Notes under the pieces: model-generated
Seen by the model: only the letters and a program-made list of their open reading frames with translations
The model's database searches: none
What the model was told of the DNA's origin: nothing
Position numbers and translations under genes: made by a program
IMG/VR virus record: IMGVR_UViG_3300031963_000037
Span: 1 to 64,000 of that record
Strand: one strand, 5' to 3'
Length of the DNA stretch: 64,000 bases
Origin: a virus
Part shown: one piece after another, positions 41,436 to 50,657 of the stretch
Numbering within the stretch: position 1 is the stretch's first letter
How the letters are laid out: each line of letters opens with the position of its first letter

Positions 41436-42191
41436 ATGATTACACTCGATTCTATTCGTAACACAGTTCCCGCCGTTTTCTCTACAAGTGCAGACCCTAA
41501 AATGTCTGAGAAGTATACCTTCGTTCCAACCATGGAAATTTTGGAAAATTTTGACCGTGAAGGTTGGAGACTCTATTCCGCAAAACAAATAGGTCAAGGT
41601 CGTTTTTCGAGTCACGAACTACGTTTAAGAAATGGAGAATTACCTCAAGTCGGAGATTCATTGGTTGAGGCAGTGATTCGAAATTCACACAATGGCATGA
41701 GCACCTTTTCAGTGAGCGCCGGTCTTTTCCGTTTGGTTTGCTCAAATGGTCTTACTGTTCCAACATCAGTTGCTGACAGTATTTCTGTTAAACATATGCG
41801 TGTTGACATGGGGGTTGTTCGTCAAATCACTGATGAGTTCGCTGACCGTCTCCCACTTATCCAAAGAGCTGTAGGTCGTATGGAAACGACAGAACTCAAC
41901 GAAGAAAGAACAATTGATATGATGAATAAGGCATCCCTCCTTCGTTGGGAAAAAGGTTCAGTTCCTACCTCAATAAACGTTGAAGAATTACTTCGTCCCG
42001 AGAGAGATGCTGATAGCGGTAATTCTGTTTGGAAAGTCTTTAATGTGATTCAAGAAAAATTTGTCCGTGGTGGAACTAAATATCAATCCAAGAGAGGTCG
42101 TTTGGTTACAATGAAGGAATTGAAAAACTTCCAAACCATTAATAAAATCAACACCGGTCTTTGGGAATTGGCTGAATCATATTGTGGTTAA
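41436..42191 (+). CDS. DUF932-family phage/plasmid-like protein
   Basis: The 251-residue protein has the typical centre SAGLFRLVCSNGLTVP and a helical C-terminal half, features of the DUF932 (phage/plasmid-like TIGR03299) family. Its role is unknown; members are common in plasmids and large phages. It has its own promoter and a strong terminator, so it is probably a single-gene unit. Its codon choice looks somewhat more GC-rich in the third position (many CGT and CTC) than its neighbours, consistent with high expression or recent acquisition. Confidence 0.8.
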   Translation: MITLDSIRNTVPAVFSTSADPKMSEKYTFVPTMEILENFDREGWRLYSAKQIGQGRFSSHELRLRNGELPQVGDSLVEAVIRNSHNGMSTFSVSAGLFRLVCSNGLTVPTSVADSISVKHMRVDMGVVRQITDEFADRLPLIQRAVGRMETTELNEERTIDMMNKASLLRWEKGSVPTSINVEELLRPERDADSGNSVWKVFNVIQEKFVRGGTKYQSKRGRLVTMKELKNFQTINKINTGLWELAESYCG

Positions 42192-42196
42192 TTTTT

Positions 42197-42223
42197 GAAG
42201 GGAGTTTTCTCCCTTCTTTTTTT
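42197..42223 (+). terminator. intrinsic terminator after the DUF932 gene
   Basis: GAAGGGAG (42197-42204) pairs with CTCCCTTC (42209-42216) around a TTTT loop, followed by seven T. Confidence 0.9.
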
Positions 42224-42225
42224 AT

Positions 42226-42233
42226 TATATTTG
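42226..42233 (+). promoter_or_regulatory. -7 box TATATTTG before the PcfJ-like gene
   Basis: Perfect TAnnTTTG match ending 7 nt before the ATG at 42241. No good -33 element is present, since the terminator occupies that region. Confidence 0.45.
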
Positions 42234-42240
42234 TATACTA

Positions 42241-43854
42241 ATGACTGAAATCTATAAAGTAAATTTTACAAAATTCATTTCTGAAAAATATAGAGACCAC
42301 TCATCTTTGAATGAGAGGAATATAGTTTTTGGAGAAACAGAGGACTTGAGACATCCTTTATTCGTAATTGAAAACAAATTTCACGATGAGGAAACATTCG
42401 TAAAGAATTTTGCCAACCCCATCTATGCTGTAAACAGGTATTACAGTATGATTGTAATTGAAGAAAAAGATGATAAATTATCCTTGAAATTTTTCTATGG
42501 TGGAAAGGCCAGAGGGGTTGGGAAGCCATGGTTCAAAGTCTCTAAAAATGTTGAATTTCTAACCGTAAACAAAAAGACGGGCGATTTTTATAGAGGATAT
42601 TTGCACAATTACCAAAAGAAAAAAAAATTCACTAAATCCATACGAAGAAATTATTTTCCTAATAACCCTTTTTCCTCTATACTGTCAAGTATCAAAAATC
42701 ATCTCTCCAATTTTTGTGACAACTCATCTGAGGTTATTTTCGAAGTTGCTAATAAATTCTTCGAAAGAATAGATTTAAATTTGGATAAATTGGATAATGA
42801 TGAAAAATTAATGAAATTCTATTTGGACAAAAAGGGTTTCAAGTATCCAAATAATTTTTGGATTTATGTGAATTTCATGTGGGGTAAGGATTACAGAAAA
42901 ATCTTGAAAAAAAATGACAAGAAAATTGTTGATACATTTATGCAAGTTTGGAGTTTTAAAGGAAAAAAACTTAAAAAATATCTACATGAAGTAAATTTTC
43001 TCAATGTTGAACTTTATACTTGTGCTAAGAAATTATTCGGAGAGGATTGGTTAAATCAAGATGGTGATATCATCAAAGAAATTCTAAGTTCTCAAGGGAA
43101 ATCCATATCAATACCTGATAATTTCAAAAATTATCTTTCCAACGAAGAATTGAAAAAAGTTTATTCTGTTTTTAAAGGAATGATTCTCAATGACACAATG
43201 AACAATTGGACATTTAATGACCATGTAAGAACCTACACTTCCTTAAAAGAATTCGGTGAGACTGAAACAAGGTGGACGACTGATGGTAATGATTACAATA
43301 AATTCCAAGCAGAACACTTGGATTGGACTGATAAATTGGACCATTATCGTAAAGGGTCTTACATAAGACTTTATCCTGAGTATTTTTATGACAGAATCGA
43401 AAAACCTTTAGATGATTTTTTTCCTGTCTTATTGAAAACTAGTGAAGAATATAATCATGAAAGTTTTAATCAATCCAACTGTGTAAAAGGATATATTGGT
43501 AAAGCGGGTTCCATGATAATTTCACTTAGAAAAAATTCAATTGATTCCACAGAAAGAGCAACGATTGAATATAGAATTGTTTTTCTGAAAAATATAGACA
43601 AAATACATGTGGATAGAGTTCAAACTTTAGGAAAATTCAATCAAAAACTTGATTCATCTTGGAGTAAGGTTCTATTGAAATTAGATGAAGTTGTCTTATC
43701 TTGCTTTGAGGATAAAAAATTCGAAACAGTCTCGATAGAAAAAGTTTGTAACAACGGAATCAAACTTTCCTCAGGTTCTCATTTTGATGATGATGGAAAC
43801 TTGATTTGGACTGAGAGAAAAACAACAAACAATTATTACACATGGGATTTTTAG
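42241..43854 (+). CDS. PcfJ-like protein
   Basis: The 537-residue protein has a C-terminal region (about 400-480) with KTSEEYNHESFNQSNCVKGY, IGKAGSMIISLRK, ERATIEYRIV and GKFNQKLDSS, the order seen in PcfJ-domain proteins (HCV-x-Y, then TlEl, then N). The first His of HCV is replaced by Asn here. PcfJ proteins are widespread on plasmids and phages with unknown biochemical function. The N-terminus contains F-I-S-E at residue 15, a possible targeting site. It also has ETETRWTTDGND, reminiscent of the WCT motif but without the Cys. Confidence 0.6.
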   Translation: MTEIYKVNFTKFISEKYRDHSSLNERNIVFGETEDLRHPLFVIENKFHDEETFVKNFANPIYAVNRYYSMIVIEEKDDKLSLKFFYGGKARGVGKPWFKVSKNVEFLTVNKKTGDFYRGYLHNYQKKKKFTKSIRRNYFPNNPFSSILSSIKNHLSNFCDNSSEVIFEVANKFFERIDLNLDKLDNDEKLMKFYLDKKGFKYPNNFWIYVNFMWGKDYRKILKKNDKKIVDTFMQVWSFKGKKLKKYLHEVNFLNVELYTCAKKLFGEDWLNQDGDIIKEILSSQGKSISIPDNFKNYLSNEELKKVYSVFKGMILNDTMNNWTFNDHVRTYTSLKEFGETETRWTTDGNDYNKFQAEHLDWTDKLDHYRKGSYIRLYPEYFYDRIEKPLDDFFPVLLKTSEEYNHESFNQSNCVKGYIGKAGSMIISLRKNSIDSTERATIEYRIVFLKNIDKIHVDRVQTLGKFNQKLDSSWSKVLLKLDEVVLSCFEDKKFETVSIEKVCNNGIKLSSGSHFDDDGNLIWTERKTTNNYYTWDF

Positions 43855-44201
43855 GTAAACCAGATTTTATTAATCAATTAGAAAAAAAAGAAGGTATTTT
43901 TTCCCTTTTGGATTTTCACAGATATCCAGATGATTTAATCAAGTATTTGGATGAAAAAAAACTTAAGAGAGTTTATGAGAGAGGAGTAGTTTCCAACCGA
44001 GGCAAAGCTAAATGGGAGGAAGTCATTTACGAAACAGCTCAAAAGTTCTATCTTCAAGTTAATACAATAAACGTAAATGGAGAAGATGAGTTTGGACTCA
44101 CTATTTATTATAAACCTGAACAATTTAAAGAACTTGTTTTTTTAACAACTCAACTTTTAAAACCCTTCAAAGATGGAACAGATAACAACGGAACAACTTA
44201 A
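43842..44201 (+). CDS. Unknown small protein
   Basis: The 119-residue protein overlaps the PcfJ-like gene by 13 bp and thioredoxin by 29 bp, so the three are probably co-translated. It has mixed alpha/beta sequence (FGLTIYYKPEQFKELVFLTT) and no known motif. Confidence 0.6.
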   Translation: MGFLGKPDFINQLEKKEGIFSLLDFHRYPDDLIKYLDEKKLKRVYERGVVSNRGKAKWEEVIYETAQKFYLQVNTINVNGEDEFGLTIYYKPEQFKELVFLTTQLLKPFKDGTDNNGTT

Positions 44202-44496
44202 ACAAAAAATTAACAACGGAGAAAATTTTGTATTGGATTTGTTTGCAACATGGTGCGGACCTTGTAAAATAATGTTATACAATCTCGAAAAGGTGAACGA
44301 ATCCCTGATTAGTGAGTCAACAAGTTCACCCAAGTATTCAATCTATAAGTTGGATATTGATTCCGATAGAGAGTATGTCGTAAACGAACTTCAAATCAGA
44401 AGTGTTCCAACAATTAAAATATTTAAAGAAGGTAAAGAGGTGTTTTCTAAACCTGGTGTCATGACTGCACCCGAAGTATTAAATCTTTTAGATTAA
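44173..44496 (+). CDS. Thioredoxin
   Basis: The 107-residue protein has the active site FATWCGPCKIM (near 24-34) and the cis-Pro loop SVPTIKIFKEGK (near 77), both standard for thioredoxins. It reduces disulphides and can supply electrons to ribonucleotide reductase or act as a polymerase processivity factor, as in T7. It is directly followed by a glutaredoxin gene. No ribonucleotide reductase is in this window. Confidence 0.9.
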   Translation: MEQITTEQLKQKINNGENFVLDLFATWCGPCKIMLYNLEKVNESLISESTSSPKYSIYKLDIDSDREYVVNELQIRSVPTIKIFKEGKEVFSKPGVMTAPEVLNLLD

Positions 44497-44497
44497 A

Positions 44498-44797
44498 ATG
44501 AAAAATTTAAACGTTATAGTATACACAATGAAAGGATGTCCTCATTGTGATGAATTCAAAAAAATGTTGAGAACCGAAAACATAGACTTCTTTGAACGAG
44601 ACATCGATGAGTATTCCAAAGAATATAATATGTATTCTGAAGTGACGGAAAATGACATGGTTCCAGCTTTGATGATTATCGAAGGTGACGATAAAGATTA
44701 TGAACCTCATTTATATGCTCCAGAAAGAAATTATAATGAATTAACTGAGGCAATTCAAATTATACAAGGACACAGAAAAAAATTAGGTATTATATAA
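44498..44797 (+). CDS. Glutaredoxin
   Basis: The 99-residue protein contains YTMKGCPHCDEF (CPHC near 14-17), DFFERDIDEY and NDMVPALMIIEGD (cis-Pro), the glutaredoxin fold. It starts one base after the thioredoxin stop, so the two redox proteins are made together. It may feed ribonucleotide reductase or keep Cys-rich virion proteins reduced before assembly. Confidence 0.85.
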   Translation: MKNLNVIVYTMKGCPHCDEFKKMLRTENIDFFERDIDEYSKEYNMYSEVTENDMVPALMIIEGDDKDYEPHLYAPERNYNELTEAIQIIQGHRKKLGII

Positions 44798-45503
44798 TAA
44801 TAAATCCCTCAACCTTTTCTTTCAAAAAATCATATTCGTAAAGTGGGTCTGTGAGTTCGATACTCCAATCCACTTTTTTTATTTCTTTGGCGATTGGCTC
44901 CATATTGAAATCAAATATATCTAAGACCGCAGAACGAAGCACTTCATCCTTTGTTTTGTAAAATCCATCGTAAACGCTGAATCCAAATTCATTTTCATCA
45001 TTTCTCTCATTTGTTAGATGAAATTCCAAACTCGTGACAAGGTAATTGGATGGAATGTTGTAGAATATTTTTTTCCCATAATAATAAAGTAATCTACCCT
45101 GAGTTAGGGAATAACCGTGGGGAAATGAAGAAACGTATACTAATTCATCAGTTTCTTCGGAAATCTCATTTTTTTCGATTTCGGTTTGATTATATGAACA
45201 GTTGGAGGTATTACTGTGGTATGTGTGGGAAATTGACTTTACATCAGGTAAATCAGAATCATATTCAATTAAGTCAATTGTATGGGTGAGTTTAGAGGGT
45301 ATTTCGAATCTCTCATTAAATTTAGAAATTATGTTTGGTAAAAATAAAACTTCTTTTGAAGTGGTTTTTCCTTTGATAACAAAAAAATTACCACAGTCGA
45401 TTACTTTTATTATTGAGTTCTCTTCAGTTGATATCTCAGAAAGAATGTAGTCTGAAAGTAAGTTTACAACGTAAGATTTGCTACCTATTTTTTTTAATGT
45501 CAT
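44790..45503 (-). CDS. Unknown protein, weak MetK-like N-terminus
   Basis: The 237-residue protein contains LLSDYILSEISTEENSIIKV and FVIKGKTTSKEV, which faintly recalls the N-terminal part of S-adenosylmethionine synthetase (ISDAxLDA, GExTT). It is much shorter than MetK (near 390) and lacks the HPDK start and later ATP motifs, so it cannot be a full enzyme. An acidic C-terminal half has Phe/Tyr-rich strands. It converges with glutaredoxin (8-bp overlap). Best treated as unknown. Confidence 0.5.
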   Translation of the reverse strand: MTLKKIGSKSYVVNLLSDYILSEISTEENSIIKVIDCGNFFVIKGKTTSKEVLFLPNIISKFNERFEIPSKLTHTIDLIEYDSDLPDVKSISHTYHSNTSNCSYNQTEIEKNEISEETDELVYVSSFPHGYSLTQGRLLYYYGKKIFYNIPSNYLVTSLEFHLTNERNDENEFGFSVYDGFYKTKDEVLRSAVLDIFDFNMEPIAKEIKKVDWSIELTDPLYEYDFLKEKVEGFIII

Positions 45504-45576
45504 AAATTAATAATTATAATAGTGTCAATTATAAAATTTTCCAAAATAAAAATGAATACAAATTCTATTCAACTTG

Positions 45577-45590
45577 TATTTATATAAATA
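45577..45590. promoter_or_regulatory. Palindrome TATTTATATAAATA, candidate late promoter
   Basis: This perfect 14-bp palindrome precedes the collagen-like gene start at 45604 and sits between divergent genes. An identical palindrome occurs at 55911-55924. It contains both TATTTAT and T4-type TATAAATA. Confidence 0.5.
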
Positions 45591-45603
45591 GAAAAAAACA
45601 TTC

Positions 45604-48228
45604 ATGGGTGATATTTTAATAGTTCCGAGTAATTCCATTTCTAGAACACCAGACAGAGTCCCTTATATAAATTGGGTTAACAGTGGAACAAGTGTTTGGA
45701 GAGTTGTGCCAACGGGTAAGATTAATCTTAGCTCAGCATCAGTTACTAATCAATTAGTTATTGACCGTTCTAGCCAAACAATTGGTGTTGTAACGCTTAA
45801 TGTTTCTGATTATTTTGCTATTGACTCAGTTCAAGTAATTGATGGAACTTTGGATTGGATTGGACCAACCACAGGTATTGCAGGAGCTCAAGGGGCTCAG
45901 GGTCACCAAGGTGCGCAGGGCAATACAGGTGCACAGGGTGATACGGGTGCACAGGGAAATTTGGGTGCACAAGGGTTACAAGGAATACAAGGTGCACAAG
46001 GTGATACAGGTGCACAAGGTCAGGTTGGACCCCAAGGGGCACAGGGTGCTAAAGGCACAACCCAGGGTGCACAGGGTAATACAGGTGCACAAGGAGCCAC
46101 GGGAAATACCGGTGCACAAGGAAATACAGGTGCACAGGGTAATACAGGTGCACAAGGAGCCACAGGTAACACAGGAGCGCAAGGTAACACGGGAGCTCAA
46201 GGAAATGTTGGACCACAAGGGGCCACAGGTAATACAGGAGCACAAGGAAATACAGGTGCACAGGGTCATACAGGTGCTCAAGGAGCTACAGGTAACACAG
46301 GAGCACAAGGTAATACAGGAGCACAAGGAAATGTTGGTCCACAAGGGGCCACAGGTAATACAGGAGCACAAGGTAATACAGGAGCACAAGGAAATGTTGG
46401 ACCACAAGGGGCCACAGGTAACACAGGGGCTCAGGGAGCTACCGGGGCTACAGGTAACGTAGGACCACAAGGAGCCACAGGTAACACAGGAGCACAAGGT
46501 AATACAGGAGCACAAGGAAATGTTGGCCCACAAGGAGCCACAGGTAATACAGGTGCACAAGGACCTACAGGTTCTACAGGTGCAGTAGGACCTCAAGGTG
46601 CTACAGGTCCTCAAGGGGCTCAAGGACCACAAGGTGCGACGGGTCATGCTGGTGCTCAGGGTGCTACAGGACCACAAGGAGCACAGGGACCAACAGGAAA
46701 TACAGGTCATCCAGGTGCACAAGGTGCTACGGGGAATGCTGGTTCTACTGGGGCACAAGGTGCGACGGGTCATGCGGGTGCTCAAGGTGCTACAGGACCA
46801 CAAGGTGCACAGGGGCCAACAGGAAACACAGGTCACCCTGGTGCTCAAGGTGCTACAGGTAATGCAGGTTCGACGGGTGCTCAAGGAGCCACAGGACATC
46901 CAGGAGCTCAAGGAGCAACAGGACCAACAGGACCTCAAGGTGCTCAAGGTGCCGTTGGTCATACAGGAGCACAAGGAGCCACAGGACCACAAGGTCCAAC
47001 AGGTTCGGGTGGAGGAACAGGACATCCAGGAGCACAAGGAGCCACAGGACCACAAGGTCCTCAAGGTTCAGGTGGAGGAACAGGACATCCAGGAGCACAG
47101 GGAGCCACAGGACCACAAGGTCCAACAGGTTCTGGTGGAGGAACAGGACATCCAGGAGCACAAGGTGCCACAGGACCACAAGGTGCACAAGGTGCAGGGG
47201 GTAATACAGGTGCAATTGGTCCTCAGGGAGCAACAGGTGCTCAGGGTTCACAGGGTGGTAAGGGTGCTACAGGTCATCCAGGTGCACAAGGAGCAACAGG
47301 AAATCAAGGTGCTCAAGGTGCTCCAGGACCACAAGGTGGAACAGGAGGTCAGGGTGCTCAAGGTGCTCAAGGTCCTCAAGGTGGTGGGGGTGCTACGGGT
47401 AGCCAAGGGGCGCAAGGAGCTGCTGGACCGAAAGGTCCAAACGGAGGTCAAGGTGCTCAAGGTGCACCAGGTGTAACAGGACCTCAAGGTAACCAAGGTG
47501 CACAAGGACCAGGTGGTCCTACTGGTCCTACGGGTAACCAAGGTGCACAAGGGTCGGGTGGTCCTACGGGTCCTACGGGTCCTACGGGAGGACAAGGAGC
47601 CCAAGGTGCACAAGGTGCAACAGGACCTGGCTCGTTCACCTCTTGTTTTGTTCAGAATCTATGTGGTGATTCTTATTACGCCATTTGTGTAAACGCGGGG
47701 GCATGTCAAAACAGAACAGTTTATTCCCAAGATATTAACTGGCAAGCAAATTTTAGCATCCAACTCGCTTCAGATGTTACAACTTGTCAAAACTCAACAT
47801 TTCAGTGGACCTATGGTTCAATTACGATTGGTGTTACATATTTGTATTATGGTTCTACTAACTTCAATGGTTATTTTACATACGGGGGCAGCTGCTCTGA
47901 TAGAAGAGTCAAATATAATGTTAAATCACTTGATAATACACTTGAAAAAATTCTTGAACTTAGAGTCGTAGAATACGATTGGAATGAAAAGTTGACGAAA
48001 AGCGATTACATTAAAAGATTAAACAATAACAAGCTTCACTCGATTGGTCTGATAGCTCAAAATGTTAAAGAATTTTTCCCGACAGTAGTTAAAATCGGTT
48101 CTGATGGTTTTTATACTGTTGAATATAATAGAATGAACGCCGTTTTGATTGAAGGTATTAAAGAGCAACAAGTATTTATATCAGATATCGAAAAACAAAT
48201 AAATGAACTTGAAAACCTTCTTAATTAA
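45604..48228 (+). CDS. Collagen-like fibre with S74 intramolecular chaperone (first of three)
   Basis: The 874-residue protein has an N-terminal domain (1-95), a collagen-like Gly-x-y shaft (about 97-675) rich in [15 protein letters not shown] units, a Cys-containing globular part (about 675-760) and an S74/endosialidase-type chaperone (from SDRRVKYN near 764 to the end, with [17 protein letters not shown]). S74 domains help trimer folding and self-cleave at the N-side Ser, which is present. The product is a likely trimeric tail fibre whose released tip is the 675-760 domain. The next gene overlaps the stop by one base. Confidence 0.85.
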   Translation: MGDILIVPSNSISRTPDRVPYINWVNSGTSVWRVVPTGKINLSSASVTNQLVIDRSSQTIGVVTLNVSDYFAIDSVQVIDGTLDWIGPTTGIAGAQGAQGHQGAQGNTGAQGDTGAQGNLGAQGLQGIQGAQGDTGAQGQVGPQGAQGAKGTTQGAQGNTGAQGATGNTGAQGNTGAQGNTGAQGATGNTGAQGNTGAQGNVGPQGATGNTGAQGNTGAQGHTGAQGATGNTGAQGNTGAQGNVGPQGATGNTGAQGNTGAQGNVGPQGATGNTGAQGATGATGNVGPQGATGNTGAQGNTGAQGNVGPQGATGNTGAQGPTGSTGAVGPQGATGPQGAQGPQGATGHAGAQGATGPQGAQGPTGNTGHPGAQGATGNAGSTGAQGATGHAGAQGATGPQGAQGPTGNTGHPGAQGATGNAGSTGAQGATGHPGAQGATGPTGPQGAQGAVGHTGAQGATGPQGPTGSGGGTGHPGAQGATGPQGPQGSGGGTGHPGAQGATGPQGPTGSGGGTGHPGAQGATGPQGAQGAGGNTGAIGPQGATGAQGSQGGKGATGHPGAQGATGNQGAQGAPGPQGGTGGQGAQGAQGPQGGGGATGSQGAQGAAGPKGPNGGQGAQGAPGVTGPQGNQGAQGPGGPTGPTGNQGAQGSGGPTGPTGPTGGQGAQGAQGATGPGSFTSCFVQNLCGDSYYAICVNAGACQNRTVYSQDINWQANFSIQLASDVTTCQNSTFQWTYGSITIGVTYLYYGSTNFNGYFTYGGSCSDRRVKYNVKSLDNTLEKILELRVVEYDWNEKLTKSDYIKRLNNNKLHSIGLIAQNVKEFFPTVVKIGSDGFYTVEYNRMNAVLIEGIKEQQVFISDIEKQINELENLLN
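45892..47630 (+). repeat. Collagen-like Gly-x-y coding repeat
   Basis: Tandem 9-bp triplet codons with higher-order blocks, such as the 60-63-bp unit encoding [20 protein letters not shown] that recurs at least four times between 46180 and 46540, and later blocks encoding [20 protein letters not shown]. Confidence 0.85.
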
Positions 48229-50657
48229 TGTCTGACGTTATAATATATCCCAATGGTAAAAGTGGTGGAAACCCTAACCCTCATATGGAATTTGAAGGGA
48301 TTTCATCCGCGGACAAAATACAATTATCTGTTAATGGTTCTGGAAATATCCAAGTTTCATCAACAACAAAAAGTAACATAGCAACTATCGGAGCTGAATT
48401 ACTCGTTGATGGTGCAAAGGTCACCGGAGGAATATATGGATTGTATGTGGGTGGTATAGAAATGATTAATGAAGTTGGCGAATGGGTAGGACCTGCTGAG
48501 GGTATATCTGGATTTACCGGTGCTCAAGGAGCACAAGGTGCTTCAGGAACTACAGGCTCTCAGGGGTCAATAGGTGCTCAAGGAGCGCAAGGTTCTCAAG
48601 GTGCTAAGGGAGCAATAGGAAATGTAGGTGCTCAAGGTTCACAAGGTTCGATAGGACCTCAAGGAGCTCAAGGTGCTACGGGTGGACAGGGAGCACAGGG
48701 AGCTCAAGGAGCGGATACGGGAGCTCAAGGTGGTCAAGGAGCTCAAGGTGGTCAAGGAGCTCAAGGTGCTCAAGGAGCTAACACAGGTGCTCAGGGTTCA
48801 CAAGGTGCACAAGGAGGACAAGGTGCTCAAGGTGCTCAAGGTGGAACAATTGGTGCTCAAGGAGCTCAAGGAGCACAAGGAGGACAGGGTTCACAAGGAG
48901 CTCAGGGAGCTAATACAGGTGCTCAGGGTGCACAAGGAGCCCAAGGAGGACAAGGTGCACAAGGAGCCCAAGGAGGAACAACAGGTGCTCAGGGTGCACA
49001 GGGGGCACAAGGAGGACAAGGAGCTCAAGGAGCTCAAGGAGGAACAACAGGTGCTCAGGGTTCAACTGGAGCACAAGGTGCACAAGGTTCTCAAGGAGCA
49101 CAAGGAGGAACAACAGGAGCCCAAGGAGCTCAAGGTTCACAAGGAGGACAGGGTGCTCAAGGAGCCCAAGGGGGAACCACGGGGGCACAAGGAGGTCAAG
49201 GAGCTCAAGGTGGAACAGGAGCACAAGGAGCCCAAGGAGGAACAACAGGTGCTCAAGGTGGTCAAGGCTCACAAGGAGGACAGGGAGCGCAAGGTGCACA
49301 GGGTGCTTCAACAGGTGCACAAGGAAACCAAGGTGCACAAGGACCACAAGGTGCTCAAGGTGCACAAGGAGCCAATACAGGAGCTCAAGGTAATACAGGT
49401 GCTCAAGGAGCTCAAGGCTCTCAAGGAGCACAAGGAGCCAATACAGGTGCACAAGGAAACCAAGGTGCACAAGGACCACAAGGTGCTCAAGGAGCACAAG
49501 GAGCCAATACAGGAGCTCAAGGTAATACTGGAGCACAAGGGGCACAAGGTTCACAGGGTGCTCAAGGTGGTTCAACAGGTGCCCAAGGTGCGACAGGTAA
49601 TCAGGGTGCCCAAGGAGCCCAAGGAGCTCAAGGTGGTTCAACGGGAGCACAGGGAGCTCCTGGTGTTCAGGGCTCTCAAGGGGCTCAGGGAGCTCAAGGA
49701 GCTTCAACAGGTGCACAAGGTGCTCCTGGTGTCCAAGGTTCACAAGGAGCTCAAGGAGCCCAAGGAGGAAATACGGGTGCACAAGGTGCTCCTGGTGTCC
49801 AAGGTTCACAAGGAGCCCAAGGAGCTCAAGGTGGTAACCAAGGTGCACAAGGTAACCAAGGTGCTCAAGGACCAACAGGTGCTCAAGGAGCTCAAGGTGG
49901 AACTACAGGTGCTCAAGGAAGCCAAGGTGGAGGTGGTTCCACAGGTGCTCAAGGAGCACAGGGTGGTGCTCAGGGAGCTCAAGGCGCTCAGGGTCCTGTT
50001 GGGGCTCAAGGTGGAACAGGAGGGGGAGGTGCAACAGGATTCCAAGGAGCACAGGGACCAACAGGACCTACAGGAGGAACAGGAGGACAAGGTGCCCAAG
50101 GAGCAGTGGGGCCTGGTGGAGGACCAGGAGCTACGGGAGCCCAAGGGGCTCAAGGCTCGGGTGGTGGTCAAGGGGGTCAAGGTGCCCAAGGTGCTACAGG
50201 TTCAGGTGGGGGCCAAGGTGGTCAAGGTGCTCAAGGTAACGTAGGACCTACAGGTCCTCAGGGTGGAACTGGTCCAACAGGAGGTCAAGGAGCTCAAGGA
50301 GCTCAGGGTCCACCTTCAGACCAAAGACTTAAAGATAATATTCAATCCTTAACAAATGTATTAGAAAAAGTTAAAGGTATTGAGGGTGTTAGATTCGAAT
50401 GGGTTGACCATCCTAAAATATCAATGAACCGTGCAATATCTCTTCCAAGTGCATTTACTGGTGAAACAATAGGTTTTATTGCACAGCAAATTGAAGATAT
50501 CGTCCCAGAAGTTGTTTGGACAGACGAGGAGGGCTTTAAATCAGTTGAATATGGTCTTATGGTAAGTTTGGGTATTGGTGCACTTCAAGAACAACAGAAA
50601 AGAATAATCTCAATAATGGAGAGAATAAAAATTTTAAAAGATAATTTAAGTGTCTGA
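48228..50657 (+). CDS. Collagen-like fibre with S74 chaperone (second of three)
   Basis: The 809-residue protein starts with a domain of about 98 residues ([20 protein letters not shown]), then a shaft (98-695) dominated by [13 protein letters not shown][TN]TGAQG units, and an S74 end from SDQRLKDN (near 697) with [16 protein letters not shown]. Here the chaperone follows the shaft directly, with no separate tip domain. After cleavage the collagen shaft itself would form the free end. It overlaps both neighbours (1 bp and 8 bp), so the fibres are made from one operon. Confidence 0.85.
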   Translation: MSDVIIYPNGKSGGNPNPHMEFEGISSADKIQLSVNGSGNIQVSSTTKSNIATIGAELLVDGAKVTGGIYGLYVGGIEMINEVGEWVGPAEGISGFTGAQGAQGASGTTGSQGSIGAQGAQGSQGAKGAIGNVGAQGSQGSIGPQGAQGATGGQGAQGAQGADTGAQGGQGAQGGQGAQGAQGANTGAQGSQGAQGGQGAQGAQGGTIGAQGAQGAQGGQGSQGAQGANTGAQGAQGAQGGQGAQGAQGGTTGAQGAQGAQGGQGAQGAQGGTTGAQGSTGAQGAQGSQGAQGGTTGAQGAQGSQGGQGAQGAQGGTTGAQGGQGAQGGTGAQGAQGGTTGAQGGQGSQGGQGAQGAQGASTGAQGNQGAQGPQGAQGAQGANTGAQGNTGAQGAQGSQGAQGANTGAQGNQGAQGPQGAQGAQGANTGAQGNTGAQGAQGSQGAQGGSTGAQGATGNQGAQGAQGAQGGSTGAQGAPGVQGSQGAQGAQGASTGAQGAPGVQGSQGAQGAQGGNTGAQGAPGVQGSQGAQGAQGGNQGAQGNQGAQGPTGAQGAQGGTTGAQGSQGGGGSTGAQGAQGGAQGAQGAQGPVGAQGGTGGGGATGFQGAQGPTGPTGGTGGQGAQGAVGPGGGPGATGAQGAQGSGGGQGGQGAQGATGSGGGQGGQGAQGNVGPTGPQGGTGPTGGQGAQGAQGPPSDQRLKDNIQSLTNVLEKVKGIEGVRFEWVDHPKISMNRAISLPSAFTGETIGFIAQQIEDIVPEVVWTDEEGFKSVEYGLMVSLGIGALQEQQKRIISIMERIKILKDNLSV
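48519..50310 (+). repeat. Collagen-like Gly-x-y coding repeat
   Basis: Near-continuous triplets with blocks of 45-60 bp encoding [21 protein letters not shown] second block (encoding [20 protein letters not shown]) is repeated at about 49320 and 49450. Confidence 0.85.

Noticed and set aside
45976-47064. Long antisense ORF (362 residues) within the first collagen-like gene
   Set aside because: Low-complexity shadow of Gly-x-y repeats, with no start context or domain.
48910-49875. Antisense 321-residue Leu-rich ORF
   Set aside because: Complement of the GAQG repeat; composition is an artefact.
48673-50244. 523-residue ORF in another frame of the second collagen-like gene
   Set aside because: Only VLKELK-type repeats from frame-shifted Gly-x-y codons; the S74-ending frame is the real gene.
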